DNA from: Russula earlei
Taxonomy: Eukaryota > Basidiomycota > Agaricomycetes > Russulales > Russulaceae
Direction: 5' to 3'
Length of the DNA: 64,000 nt
NCBI GenBank assembly: GCA_025769875.1
Contig: JAGFNK010000088.1
Coordinates: forward strand, 62,001-126,000
Shown: positions 54,776-64,000 of the stretch, one piece after another
Position numbering within the stretch: position 1 is the stretch's first letter
Layout: each line of letters opens with the position of its first letter
Program-made: the position numbers and the translations under genes
The notes under the pieces: generated by a model
The model's database searches: none
Told to the model about the DNA's origin: nothing
The model's input: only the letters and a program-made list of their open reading frames with translations

Positions 54776-55662
54776 GTGGTAAGATGAATTCAGTATTGGA
54801 TACAGTGTTAGGTGGTCTCATCTGACATGGTTCAAGTGCCGAGTGTTCCTACTGTAAGATTGGCATATTCTGCCATTCCTACAGCACCCCCAACTCCTTG
54901 ACTAGATTATGACTCCACAGAATCTCCATATTTACATGAGGGAAGTGTCATCACAGATGATTAAGTGCGTCATTCACATTTGTATGTTATTAACTTGACT
55001 GATGTCTTTCTAGAGTATATGAGCTCACTTACTAAGTGAAGAAAGAGTTCCATCTGAGGATAAGCAACAGGCCATAGATAGTTTAGGGTTAGGTTTAGGG
55101 AAGAGGGGAGATACACTCTAACCTATAGCCAGTGCTACTATAGTATAGGCAAAAAAAGACTCTTAATAAAAGAGCAGAGAAGACATAAACAAGATATAGT
55201 ATAAAGAATGGGAACTAAAAAAGAAAGCAAAGGTCAAGCACAGAGCAAGTACTCACTGTTAAGGGAAGGGGGAGGAAGGTAGGGTTTAGGGTTTAGGGTT
55301 GGGTTTAGAGGGTAGAAGCCTTATATAAAAAGTAGAACAATAAAGAGAATGGGGAACCAAAAAAGAAAGCAAGAACAAAAACATCACTAGCACTCACTGT
55401 TAAGGAATAGATATTAGCTGTAATATCTTTCTGCACTACTGTGCTTCTTCAGTTCCTAGTATAGAGTGAAGAGAGGAGTGGATGGTGTAGAGAAGAGGAG
55501 AGTGGAGTGGAATGAAGAGTTGGTGATGAGAGGATTGGGTTGAAAGAGGGGGTTTTTAAAGGAAAAAGAGTGGTCTGTGCACAAAGAATGTGCTGTTGTG
55601 ACAGGGAAAAAAAAGGGGAAAAGAAGATGAGGGATATTTGCTATGTTTCAGATGTGTTGAAT
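54776..55662. other. AT-rich stretch with a duplicated telomere-like segment
   Basis: GTTTAGGGTTAGGTTTAGGG (55081-55100) and a second run of TTTAGGG/TTAGGG repeats (55281-55312) each precede a similar block (..AAAGAATGGG(A)AC(C/T)AAAAAAGAAAGCAA.. to ..CACTCACTGTTAAGG; about 55195-55262 and 55330-55406). The pair is therefore an imperfect direct duplication of about 180 bp. No gene was recognised. Confidence 0.7.
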
Positions 55663-56223
55663 TGTTGTAATTCACCCCCTTAATCAGTTCATCCATAAAT
55701 CCCTCTCGTTATTATTCTTTTCTGTCCCTGTGGTTACCATCTCACCCCTTGATGGTGATCCCTTATTGTGTTTCACTTATTGTGTTTCACCTATTGTCGA
55801 GTTACTTTTGCTATTGGTCTACCTTTATGTATTGTTCTGCTTATAGTACTGTACAGCCTCGCTACATACAGTATTTAAGCGCCTGTAAAAGCTGGGGAAT
55901 GTCCCAAGCTTAGCTTTGTCCCATTTCCTGTCGCATCCCTTGCCCTGTACTCTCTCTCAATCACAACTTGCTTGTGCTGGCCTACACTCTACTTGACCTG
56001 AGCACACCTCAAGGAACCCTTGTGTCCCTCTTCCTCCTCTTCTGTGAGACCAGAAGATCGACTCTGTCTGCGGACTGAGTCATTGTCTGACTCAGCCTTG
56101 AGACACTAAACCTTTGACCCGGTCTCTTTGAGCTGGCACCCATTGAACCCTTGAACCAAGTCACAGGGACTTGGCCCCCACTGAACCTTGAGCTAATGCT
56201 CTTATGGCCGTGACGCTGTAACA
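55663..56223 (+). repeat. 5' LTR of B2
   Basis: 561 bp, TGTTGTAATTC..GCTGTAACA. It is shorter than the 3' LTR (599 bp), mainly through loss of a CTCT-rich segment near 56040 and of one TTTCACTTATTGTG unit near 55780. Confidence 0.95.
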
Positions 56224-56235
56224 CAAGCTAAGCTT
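55872..56235 (+). promoter_or_regulatory. TATA box, inferred transcript start and self-complementary primer site of B2
   Basis: TATTTAA (55872-55878), AAGCTTAGCTT (55906-55916) and, one base after the LTR, AAGCTAAGCTT (56225-56235), its exact reverse complement. Position and spacing match those in B1, although the two copies have diverged elsewhere. Confidence 0.65.
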
Positions 56236-56238
56236 TTT

Positions 56239-57738
56239 TACTCCATTCTGGAGATCAACCTTGAATTACCACCAAACCGTTGGATCCGCGTACAACCCAG
56301 ACCATCCCCAGACCTTCCTGAACACATTGTAGGAACCGCCACTTGGGATAGTTTTCACACCTTCCTCTGTTACATTGTCGTTGAGAACAACGAAGAACTA
56401 CCAGTTGAATTCATCAACAATTGTTGGTTCGAACTACAACTTAGAAGAGGACAACTCTACACTCACCTAAACCTAGAACTCCTCAGAAATAGCCTTGGAT
56501 TAGGCTACTGGAGGGAAAACGACCCTCTCTACGAACCACTGTCAGAATCAGAAGCCTCTTCCATAGAAGGCAACCCCCCTGAACCAGAAAACACTGTTGA
56601 AACTCAGACACCCTTTGAATCCCCTGCTTTAGAACCAGAAGACCCCCTTGGAAACCAGGAACCCATTGAAACCCTAGAAATCGAACCACAGAACCTCCCT
56701 GAACCTAATATGGCAGCCCAACCCCAAGTTGCTGTACAACCACCCCAGATGGCTGCTCAGGCCCCTCAGGTGGCCACCCAGGCCCCCCCAGCCATCGTTC
56801 CACCCCAAGCAGCTGCCCCAGGTACTAATGGGTCCCTCAGTGGCAAAGAACCCACTGCCTTCACAGGGGAGAGAAACAAAACAAAACGATTCATCATAGA
56901 ATTTAACTTGTACTGGGGCCTTAACGATGACAAAGCAGTTATGATTTCCCCTTTTAAACGAACGATGCTAGCCCTCTCCTATGTTCAAGAAGAAAAGGTT
57001 GAAGAATGGGTTAACTCACAAGCAACTGTGCTTAGGGAAAAGGTACCCAGGACCCAAAACCACATTAATAGGATGGATGAAGCATTGTGGAATGACTTTG
57101 TCACGAACTTCACATTCAAATTCACCAACACTGTGGAGGAAGAAGATGCCCAAGCGGCTCTTGCCAAACACACAATGAAGGAGTCCCTAGACGATTACAT
57201 CTCCACCTTTGAGCAGCTCCTAAACAAAACAGGATGGCCAGAAACGGACGTCATTGCCATTGAAAGTTTCAAAAATGGTCTAAAAGTCGGACTCTACCGC
57301 GCAATCCTAAACAGGGAAGTCTGGCCTACCACTCTTCAAGAATGGAAGGAGGAGGCTAGAAGACAGCATCGATGTTTCATCACCATCAGAGAGAAACTTA
57401 AGGGGAAGACCACATACTCCCCTTTGGAACACAAGCCCCATCATCCTGATTGAATGCAAGTGGACGCTGCCAAGTCCAACTTCAAAAAGCTCACTGAAGA
57501 AGAAAGGAAACAATTGGCAAAAGAAGGACGTTGCTTCCGTTGCCAAGAGAAAGGCCACCTTAGTCAGGAGTGCCCCAAGAATACTACCCCCACGACCTCC
57601 AAGGCACGCACTACTGAACCAACCCCAGAACCACCAAAAGAAGAAGAAGCCTCCACTATGGTGGCCCGCATGAAAACTTTACCAGCGGAGGATAGGGCCA
57701 AGCTTTGGGACCTCATCCTCAAAGAGGATTTTCTCTAG
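56239..57738 (+). pseudogene. Gag of B2, with AUG-free N-terminal leader domain
   Basis: One frame is open from before 56239 to 57738 except for a TGA at 57451-57453 (B1 has CGA, Arg). The leader domain (YSILEINLELPPNRW.., ..ELPVEFINNCWFELQLRRGQL.., ..YWRENDPLYEP) has no Met before ATG 56710. Then come a Pro/Gln/Ala-rich stretch, a capsid-like region (..GKEPTAFTGERNKTKRFIIEF.., EALWNDFVTNFTFKF), a zinc knuckle CFRCQEKGHLSQEC (57532-57573) and the end ..AKLWDLILKEDFL. The pol frame overlaps the end in the -1 frame. Confidence 0.85.
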
Positions 57739-60700
57739 GCCAAGGTACAACAGTCGGTACTAAGGCCCAAATAGATACCATTGTCCAACATAAGGAAAAC
57801 TCAATAAAAGTGCCTTTTATGATCACAACAAATGGAAAGACTGGTCAAGCGCTCCTAGACAGCAGAGCAACAGAAAACTTTGTCAGCCAAGGAATTGTGG
57901 GAAAGTTACAAATCCCACTCCGAACCCTCAGAACCCCCAGACCCATCATTAATGTGGACGGCACCAACAACCAAGAAGGAGCACTAACCCATTATGCCCA
58001 CATGACTGTATGTCACGGACCCACCACCCGACTTCTCACCTTCTATGTTACCAACTTGGGAGAAGATAGAATGATCCTCGGATACCCCTTTTTAAAGGCG
58101 ATAAACCCCCTCATCAATTGGAGCACTGGTCGTCTAAGAAACCACCTAGGGGTTCTTCTCACCCCCGTATCCATAGCAAACCCACCAAAAATCCGGCTTG
58201 CACAAATAAGAACAACCACCATTCCCCCAGAATACTTACGACACCAGAAGGTTTTCTCGGAAGAAGCAGCCAGACGACTCCCACCCAGTTGAGGAGAACT
58301 CGACTTCAGAATCACCCTGAAACCCGACGCCCCCAAATTCCTTGATTGTCGAACTTACCCACTCCCCCAGAATGAGAAACAAGAATTGTCAAGACAAATA
58401 CAAGAGGACCTAGCCAAGGGTTTTATCAAAGATGGCATCTCAGACTTTGTATCCCCTGTCTTCTTTGTGCAAAAAAAGGATGGCACCGCTCCACGAATGG
58501 TAGTCGATTACCGAAAACTCAATAATGCCACAGTCCCCAATTACCACGCCTTACCCAACATGGAAGAACAACTACACCGACTAAGGGGCAAGACCACCTT
58601 CAGCAAATTCGACGTCCGAGCTGGCTACAATAACATTTTGATCCACCCTGAAGACCGACACAAAGGCGCCTTTAAAACTCAATTTGGTACCTTCATCCCC
58701 ATGGTAATGGGCTTCGGCTTTACCAATGCCCCAGCTGCCTTCTAACGAGCAATGAACCATACCCTCCAACCTTGGCTTTTAAAATACCCAGAGAATACCT
58801 GCAACTACCTAGACAATGTAGCAATAGCCACAGGGGCGGGAGAAGAGCTCCTTCACCAACAAATCACACACGAATTCCTTGACCTGCTTGAAAGAGACTC
58901 CTATTTCCTGAAGGCATCAAAATGTGCCTTTGAACAACACGAAATTGATTTCCTAGGTTTTCGGATCAATCAAGGAACCCTCAAAGTTGACCCAGTCAAA
59001 ATGGACGGCCTCAAAAACTGGCCAAGACCCCCCAACAATCTGAAACAGGTACAACAAATCATGGGCGCCCTCAATTACCAACGACCATTTATTCGAGACT
59101 TTGCAAAAATAGCTAGCCCCATTTTTTCTACAATTAAGAAAGGAACCCCCTTTCTCTGGACCCCAGAAGCAACCACAGCCCTAGAAACCCTGATATCGGC
59201 AATCTGTGATGACCCTGAACTTTACACTGCCAACCCTGACCTCCCATACAAATTAGAAACGGATGCCTCACAATTCGCCACTGGAGCTATCCTCTTCCAA
59301 AAGGACCAGAGAGGAAAAAGGAAAATGATCGGGAATATGTCACACGCGTTCAACGAAGCAGAAAGGAACTACCCAGTCTGGGATAGAGAGTTCCTAGCTC
59401 TGATCCTCGCACTCCAACACTGGCGGTACCTATTAGTCGGAACCAAACACCCCGTCAAGATCTTCACTGAGCACGCTAATCTGGCTCACTACCGGCTCCC
59501 TCACAAAATCAACCGAAGAATTGCCAGATACATTTCAACACTCGCAGATTACCACTTCGAAATCCACCACAAACCTGGAATCTCCAATCATGCAGACGCC
59601 CTCTCACGACAACCTGATCACAATGATGGGTCAGAAGACAACCAGAACATCACAGCACTACCTGACAAACTCTTTATTCGCACACTTCACACTGAGGACC
59701 TCTATGAGCAAGTATTAGCCGAACAAAGGAAAAGAAAGTCAGACCTCCTCATGTGGAAGGTCAAACATGGCCTTCTAGAAGAAGACGCACTATTCAAAGA
59801 TGGGAAGTTGGTGGTACCATATCAGGAACCCCTCTTGCGAAAAATCTTGCATACTTATCACAACAGTATACTTGGGGGACACACAGGAAATGCCCGAACC
59901 TTATACTCGATACAAGAATCCTTCTGGTGGCCAAAAATGGCCTACTTCATCAGGGACTACATTCGAGGCTGCGCCACCTGCCAAACTAACAAGTCATCCA
60001 CGCATCCAACTCGCCCCCCCGGTTTACCCCATTCCCCCAGAATTTCAAAAACCCTTTCCAAACTATTGCCATTGATTGGATCGTTGACCTCCCACCATCG
60101 GAAGGAAATAACGCCATCATGACCATCACTGACCACAACTTCCACCAAGGCGGCCATATTCATACCCTGCCGTAAAGACATGGGAACCCTACAAATGGCT
60201 AAATTGTTCTTACAGTTATGCCTTCCCGTGGACCAGAGTTCCCTCCAAAATTATCTTGGATTGCGACTCCCTGCTTCACCTCCAATCTGTTTCAAGAAGT
60301 TTCCCGAATCCTCGGAATTAACCAAAATCTGAGTACCTGCCTACCACCCCCAAACTGACGGACAATCAGAAAGGACCAATCAGACCCTAGAAATGTACTT
60401 ACGCATCTACACAGGGGAGAAACAAGAAGAATGGGCGCACTGGCTCCCCATAGCCCAATATCACTTTAACGCCCACAAATCCACCACCACCAAGAGAACC
60501 CCATATGAACTTCTCATAGGCTTCAATCCCCAAGGACTCGGGACCCAACTTAAATCCAAATTTCCTGGGATCCAAGAGCGACTTCAGGCACTAAAAGATA
60601 TGAGGGAAGCAGCGCAAGAAGCAATGAGGAAGACACAAAACAACTGGGTCAGAGAAACTAAGTTCAAGGGTTTTGAGGAAGGACAGAAAGTTTGGTTAGA

Positions 60701-61101
60701 AGGCACTAACCTAAAAACCCCCCATCAGTTTCAGAAGTTCTGTCCTAAACGGTTCGGCCCTTTTATCATCACCAAGAGAATCTCCCATGTCGCTTACCAA
60801 CTTCGGCTTCCTCCCCAATGGAGCATCCACAATGTGTTTCATGCCTCCCTCCTATCTCCAGTCACAGAAACAGCCTGAACATGGACCGAAACTTCCCCAA
60901 ACCACCACCTGATCTCTTATCAGGAGAATACGAAGTCAGAGAAGATCACTGCCCAACAGACCCATAGGAACCGACTCCAATACAGGGTCTGGTGGAAGGG
61001 ATACTCTGCAGCAGAAGACACGTGGGAACCCCTCTCTAATCTTAAAAACTGCTCAAGATGCCATCACCATGTTTCACCTACAACAACCCACCAAACTCCA
61101 T
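57739..61101 (+). pseudogene. Pol of B2: protease, RT, RNase H, integrase, chromodomain
   Basis: The pol frame overlaps the gag end in -1 (..GFSLGQGTTVGTKAQ..). The protease motif is DSR instead of DSG (~57860). RT runs to ..NAPAAF with a TAA at 58744 (B1: CAA); the catalytic motif is YLDN instead of YLDD (~58810). RNase H: LETDAS kept, TEHANL instead of TDHANL (~59465). HHCC finger ..HTYHNSILGGHTGNART.., CATCQTNK (~59820-59995); integrase core damaged by several indels at 60020-60350, then TDGQSERTNQTLE; GPF/Y module ..RFGPFIITKRI.. and a frameshifted chromodomain (~60930-61040). A stop at 58290 lies before RT. The element cannot make active enzymes. Confidence 0.92.
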
Positions 61102-62787
61102 ACTATGTCTTCTGATAACCCCGACCTTACAAGATCACATCACTCAGATGAAGGCCTGGATAACCTAGAAAACCAGTTTTCAAATCTTACAATACAACAG
61201 CGTACCCTACTCCCCCGAGTTAACTCTCGTAACCCCCCTTCTTATTCGGTTAATGATCCCTCTATCCCCAACTGCGGACACACGATCTTTAACATAGCCG
61301 CCAGGGAACAACTGTTTTCTGGGATTCTTTCCCCTGGCGACTTCCACGGCTTTCAACTTCTCATGATGGACCCCCAGTTTTTCAGAGTTTCATTTATCCA
61401 TACGAAGAGCAGTACTTACTGATTTGATATGGAATCACATTATATGATCAGCCTCCATAAATACTCCCACTCCTTCTGAGTGGTCAGCCTGGCACCACAA
61501 ACACGCTACCTCTGCTTACAATACCCCCATGTCGTCTCCTGCCTCTAACTCATCTCCCCTACCTATTCTCACCCCTTCCCCCACCATCAAACAAGAACCC
61601 CTCTCACCAGAAGTCATCCAACATATCATTGACCAACGCACCCTCATTGTCCCAGAAGAGACTGAACTCCAGGACCTTGCCGTCACCCTTAACCCACATG
61701 CTATCCGCGAGGGAACCCCCTCGCCTACCCCGACTGAAGCGGACCCCACTCACCCTGGCCCCCCCTGGTTTGTTTACGAACCTTACACGCATGTTCCCCC
61801 TTTTTATATTCACATTAATGGGCGAAAACCCCTCCTACCATACTTACGCATTGCTCTTTACAATGGCAAACCCATGCTTCTAGGAACTATGGGTCAAGGA
61901 GAGCCCACTTATGGAGAGAAGCTCATTACCCGGCCTGTTGTCTCTGCCCCCCACCCCTCTGTGACTGCCTCTGACCTCCGCCTCCTAATCGAGGACCATC
62001 CGTTTCCACTTCAATGCTGCCCAGGCTCTTGAGAACCTTCACGACCCTGGTGCCCTCGCTGACATCTACCGCCTCCGTACCAGTTCATTCCAACTAAAAA
62101 TCTTAGAAGGCAAACGTGCATCTATCCAAGGAGCCTTAAGTGTCCTGCAAGGACAATTGGCTGATCGACTTCATGAAATCCAGGCTCATACCAAAGAAAC
62201 CGCCGCCATCCGTGCCCGCCTCCACGCCAACAACACTTCCGTCCGAGTTCGCCATCAACTCGACAACCTTATGACCGATGGCAGCCTTACTCGTGATACC
62301 AGGCCATACTATTCACTAGCAGAGAGCTATGACAAAATCGAAGAGTCAAAGGAACTACCCACCTCTCCTTCTTCCTCACTACCCGTTCATCCCCCTCTCT
62401 CCCTAACTCTCCCCCCTTGAGTACCTCCCCCGTGTTGTCGATCAATCCCAAAATGATGCTCCTATGGGATCACCCTCTCACTTTCCTCAAATGTTCTCTG
62501 ACAACGCTAGCACCCCTAACACCCCTCTCACTCCTGCACATATGACTAAAGCACAGCGTCATCAGCTCCAGAAGCGACAACACGTCTGCAAACACTGTAA
62601 CACCAGAGGGCATTGGAACAAAGACTGTAACAGACCTCACACTAACTGTAGTGGTCAAGTGGATTGCATCCTTAGGAGGACTCACCGGAGCTACAGAGGT
62701 TCCTGTCCCAGGGCAGTGGGGCCCCAAAGTGCGTGGCCAGAAGTCGAAGGTGATGAACTCCGTGAGTCGGGGCCTGAGACCGATTAG
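61102..62787 (+). pseudogene. B2 third coding region (about 560 codons) ending in a CCHC zinc knuckle
   Basis: It starts at ATG 61102 (MSSDNPDLTRSHHSDEG), in frame with the end of the chromodomain. Segments: ..NLENQFSNLTIQQRTLLPR.., ..SPTIKQEPLSPEVIQHIIDQR.., PPWFVYEPYTHVPPFYIHING, ..LLGTMGQGEPTYGEKLITRPV.., a helical ..RASIQGALSVLQGQLADRL.. with ..RARLHANNTSVRVRHQL.., then ..HVCKHCNTRGHWNKDCNR.. (knuckle 62587-62628) and a stop at 62785. Only frameshifts (near 61420, 61995 and in a C-run near 62415) and a few stops break it. It resembles Gag in having a nucleic-acid-binding knuckle at the end; the role is unknown. Confidence 0.75.
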
Positions 62788-62817
62788 TTTGGAGAACTAA
62801 GCATGAGGGGGGCATGA

Positions 62818-63416
62818 TGTTGTAATTTACCCCCTTAATCAGTTCGTCCATAAATCCCTCTCGTTATTATTCTTTTCTGTCCCCATGGTTACCATCTCAC
62901 CCCTTGATGGTGATCCCTTATTGTGTTTCACTTATTGTGTTTCACTTATTGTGTTTTACCTATTGTCGAGTTACTTTTGCTATTGGTCTACCTTTATCTA
63001 TTGTTCTGCTTATAGTACTGTACAGCCTCACTACATACAGTATTTAAGTGCCTGTAAAAGCTGGGGAATGCCCCAAGCTTAGCTTTGTCCCATTTCCTGT
63101 CGCATCCCTTGCCCTGTACTCTCTCTCAATCACAACTTGCTTGTGCTGGCCTACACTCTACTTGACCTGAGCACACCTCAAGGAACCCTTGTGTCCCTCT
63201 TCCTCCTCTGCCTCTCTCTCATCGTCCTCCTCTTCTGTGAGACCAGAAGATTGACTCTGTCTACGGACTGAGTCATTGTCTGACTCAGCCTTGAGACGCT
63301 AAACCTTTGACCTGGTCTCTTTGAGCCAGCACCCATTGAACCCTTGAACCAAGTCACAGGGACTTGGCCCCCACTGAACCTTGAGCTAACACTCTTACGG
63401 CCGCGACGCTATAATA
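62818..63416 (+). repeat. 3' LTR of B2
   Basis: 599 bp, preceded by a polypurine tract (gaggggggcatga, 62805-62817). The end has mutated from CA to TA (..GCTATAATA). Confidence 0.95.
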
Positions 63417-63439
63417 TGAATTGAGAAAAAAAAGATGTA

Positions 63440-63590
63440 ATAGTTGTCTGACAGTTGATAGTTGTCTGACAGTTGACTGACAGTTGACTGACAGTTGCCT
63501 GACAGTTGTATGACAGTTGTCTGACAGTTGCCTGACAGTTGCCAGTTGTCTGACAGTTGCCTAACAGTTGTCTGACAGTTGCCTGACATC
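63440..63590 (+). repeat. Minisatellite TGACAGTTG(N)CC/ACT
   Basis: About a dozen copies of a 10-11 bp unit built on TGACAGTTG (..ctgacagttgcctgacagttgactgacagttg..). Read on the minus strand the array gives an artificial Gln/Leu/Ser-rich frame. Isolated TGACA motifs continue through the AT-rich sequence to about 63860. Confidence 0.9.
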
Positions 63591-64000
63591 TTTGTGACAT
63601 TTTTATGACAGGATTTGACAGATTAATGACATTTATTTGATAGGTTGAAGGGAAAGTGACAAAAAGGGGACTTAAGTTGACATGACAGGTGTCAAAAAAA
63701 TAGATAGACTAGAAGACAAGGAGTTCCATTTATTTTTTAACATTTTTATGACAGTGTATGACATGTTTTGAAATTTATATGAGAATTATTTCAGAGATGT
63801 GATGTAAAATGACAGAAAAGCGGAGTTATAGGGGATGACAAGTGGGTAAAATTAGAATAGACTAAAAGAGAATAGTGTTCCTGAATTTATATTGAATTTT
63901 GAGTGGTCAAAAAGAGCAAAAAAGCGTCCATTCAGAGATAAAGAGGGTTATCTATGTTGTTAAGGGGGTTATTGTACAGTAAAAAAGGGAAAAAAGTCGG
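63591..64000. other. AT-rich tail, no gene seen
   Basis: Low-complexity AT-rich sequence with scattered TGACA/TGACAT motifs. No coding, RNA or transposon end recognised. Confidence 0.5.

Larger units (their letters stand above)
55663..63416 (+). mobile_element. Ty3/gypsy chromovirus B2, full length (TSD TGAAT)
   Basis: 7754 bp with LTRs at 55663-56223 and 62818-63416 and a perfect duplication TGAAT (55658-55662, 63417-63421). Order: LTR, primer site, gag, protease, RT, RNase H, integrase, chromodomain, third coding region with CCHC knuckle, polypurine tract, LTR. It is the reference copy for family B here, but it is dead: catalytic residues and frames are lost. Confidence 0.96.

Noticed and set aside
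61102..62787. env-like gene of a gypsy element
   Set aside because: The position fits, but there is no signal peptide, furin-like site or membrane segment; the end is a CCHC knuckle.
63440..63590. CRISPR-like array
   Set aside because: Units are only 10-11 bp with 1-3 bp between them, in a eukaryotic retrotransposon setting; it is a minisatellite.
1..64000. tRNA, rRNA or other structured RNA genes
   Set aside because: No cloverleaf, A/B box pair or rRNA motif was noticed by eye; a tRNAscan/Infernal run would be decisive.

Overview
The window looks like a transposon-choked stretch of a basidiomycete (mushroom-type, probably Agaricales) nuclear genome. The reasons are short 48-55 bp GT-AG introns, Ty3/gypsy chromoviruses and Ty1/copia elements, pogo, hAT, Tc1/IS630, PIF/Harbinger-like and Tnp2 (CACTA-type) DNA transposons, and broken host genes of families that I know only from mushrooms. 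No intact ordinary host gene, rRNA or tRNA gene was found. No species is claimed.

Layout. Positions 1-22223 are one Ty3/gypsy element (family A) whose 5' LTR lies left of the window. It sits in the gag of an older gypsy element (family D, 22224-23297). A is split by a solo LTR (147-978, TSD ACTGA), by a 12.5 kb DNA element with about 1.4 kb terminal inverted repeats (2852-15343, probable 8 bp TSD), by another solo LTR (15697-16190, TSD CTGCT) and by an inverted LTR (18581-19408). The large element is itself a host for a Tc1/IS630 transposase relic, a solo LTR (6871-7717), a PIF/Harbinger-like MITE (8134-8676, TSD TAA), a nearly intact pogo transposon (10672-13433, TSD TA) and a family-B solo LTR (13530-14099, TSD CCGCC). 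It carries a broken basidiomycete-specific gene (6300-9439).

Positions 23298-30960 are gypsy element B1, which starts with a family-B LTR but ends with a family-G LTR. Positions 30961-40153 hold broken host sequence: an unrecognised coding region split by a hAT transposon (32089-35383) and a WD40 gene split by a solo G LTR (36765-37300, TSD TCCTG). A lineage-specific gene (39772-52139) is broken by two complete copia elements 52 bp apart: H (40154-45996, minus strand, TSD TTGCC) and I (46049-51031, plus strand, TSD ATACT). A Tnp2 transposase relic follows (52806-54775), then telomere-like repeats, then the complete gypsy element B2 (55663-63416, TSD TGAAT) and an AT-rich tail with a minisatellite.

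The most unusual observations concern the gypsy elements. (1) In family B, about 800 nt from the inferred transcript start to the first gag AUG is essentially free of ATG in all frames, yet encodes a protein domain conserved between families A and B and in frame with gag. (2) A further coding region lies after the integrase/chromodomain and ends in a second CCHC zinc knuckle; it is shared by families A and B, and in part G. (3) Family B has an 11-nt primer site complementary to its own predicted transcript start, as in Tf1 self-priming, while both copia elements carry a site matching the initiator-Met tRNA anticodon arm. Almost all copies are inactivated, often by CGA-to-TGA changes that can be read directly by comparing B1 with B2.
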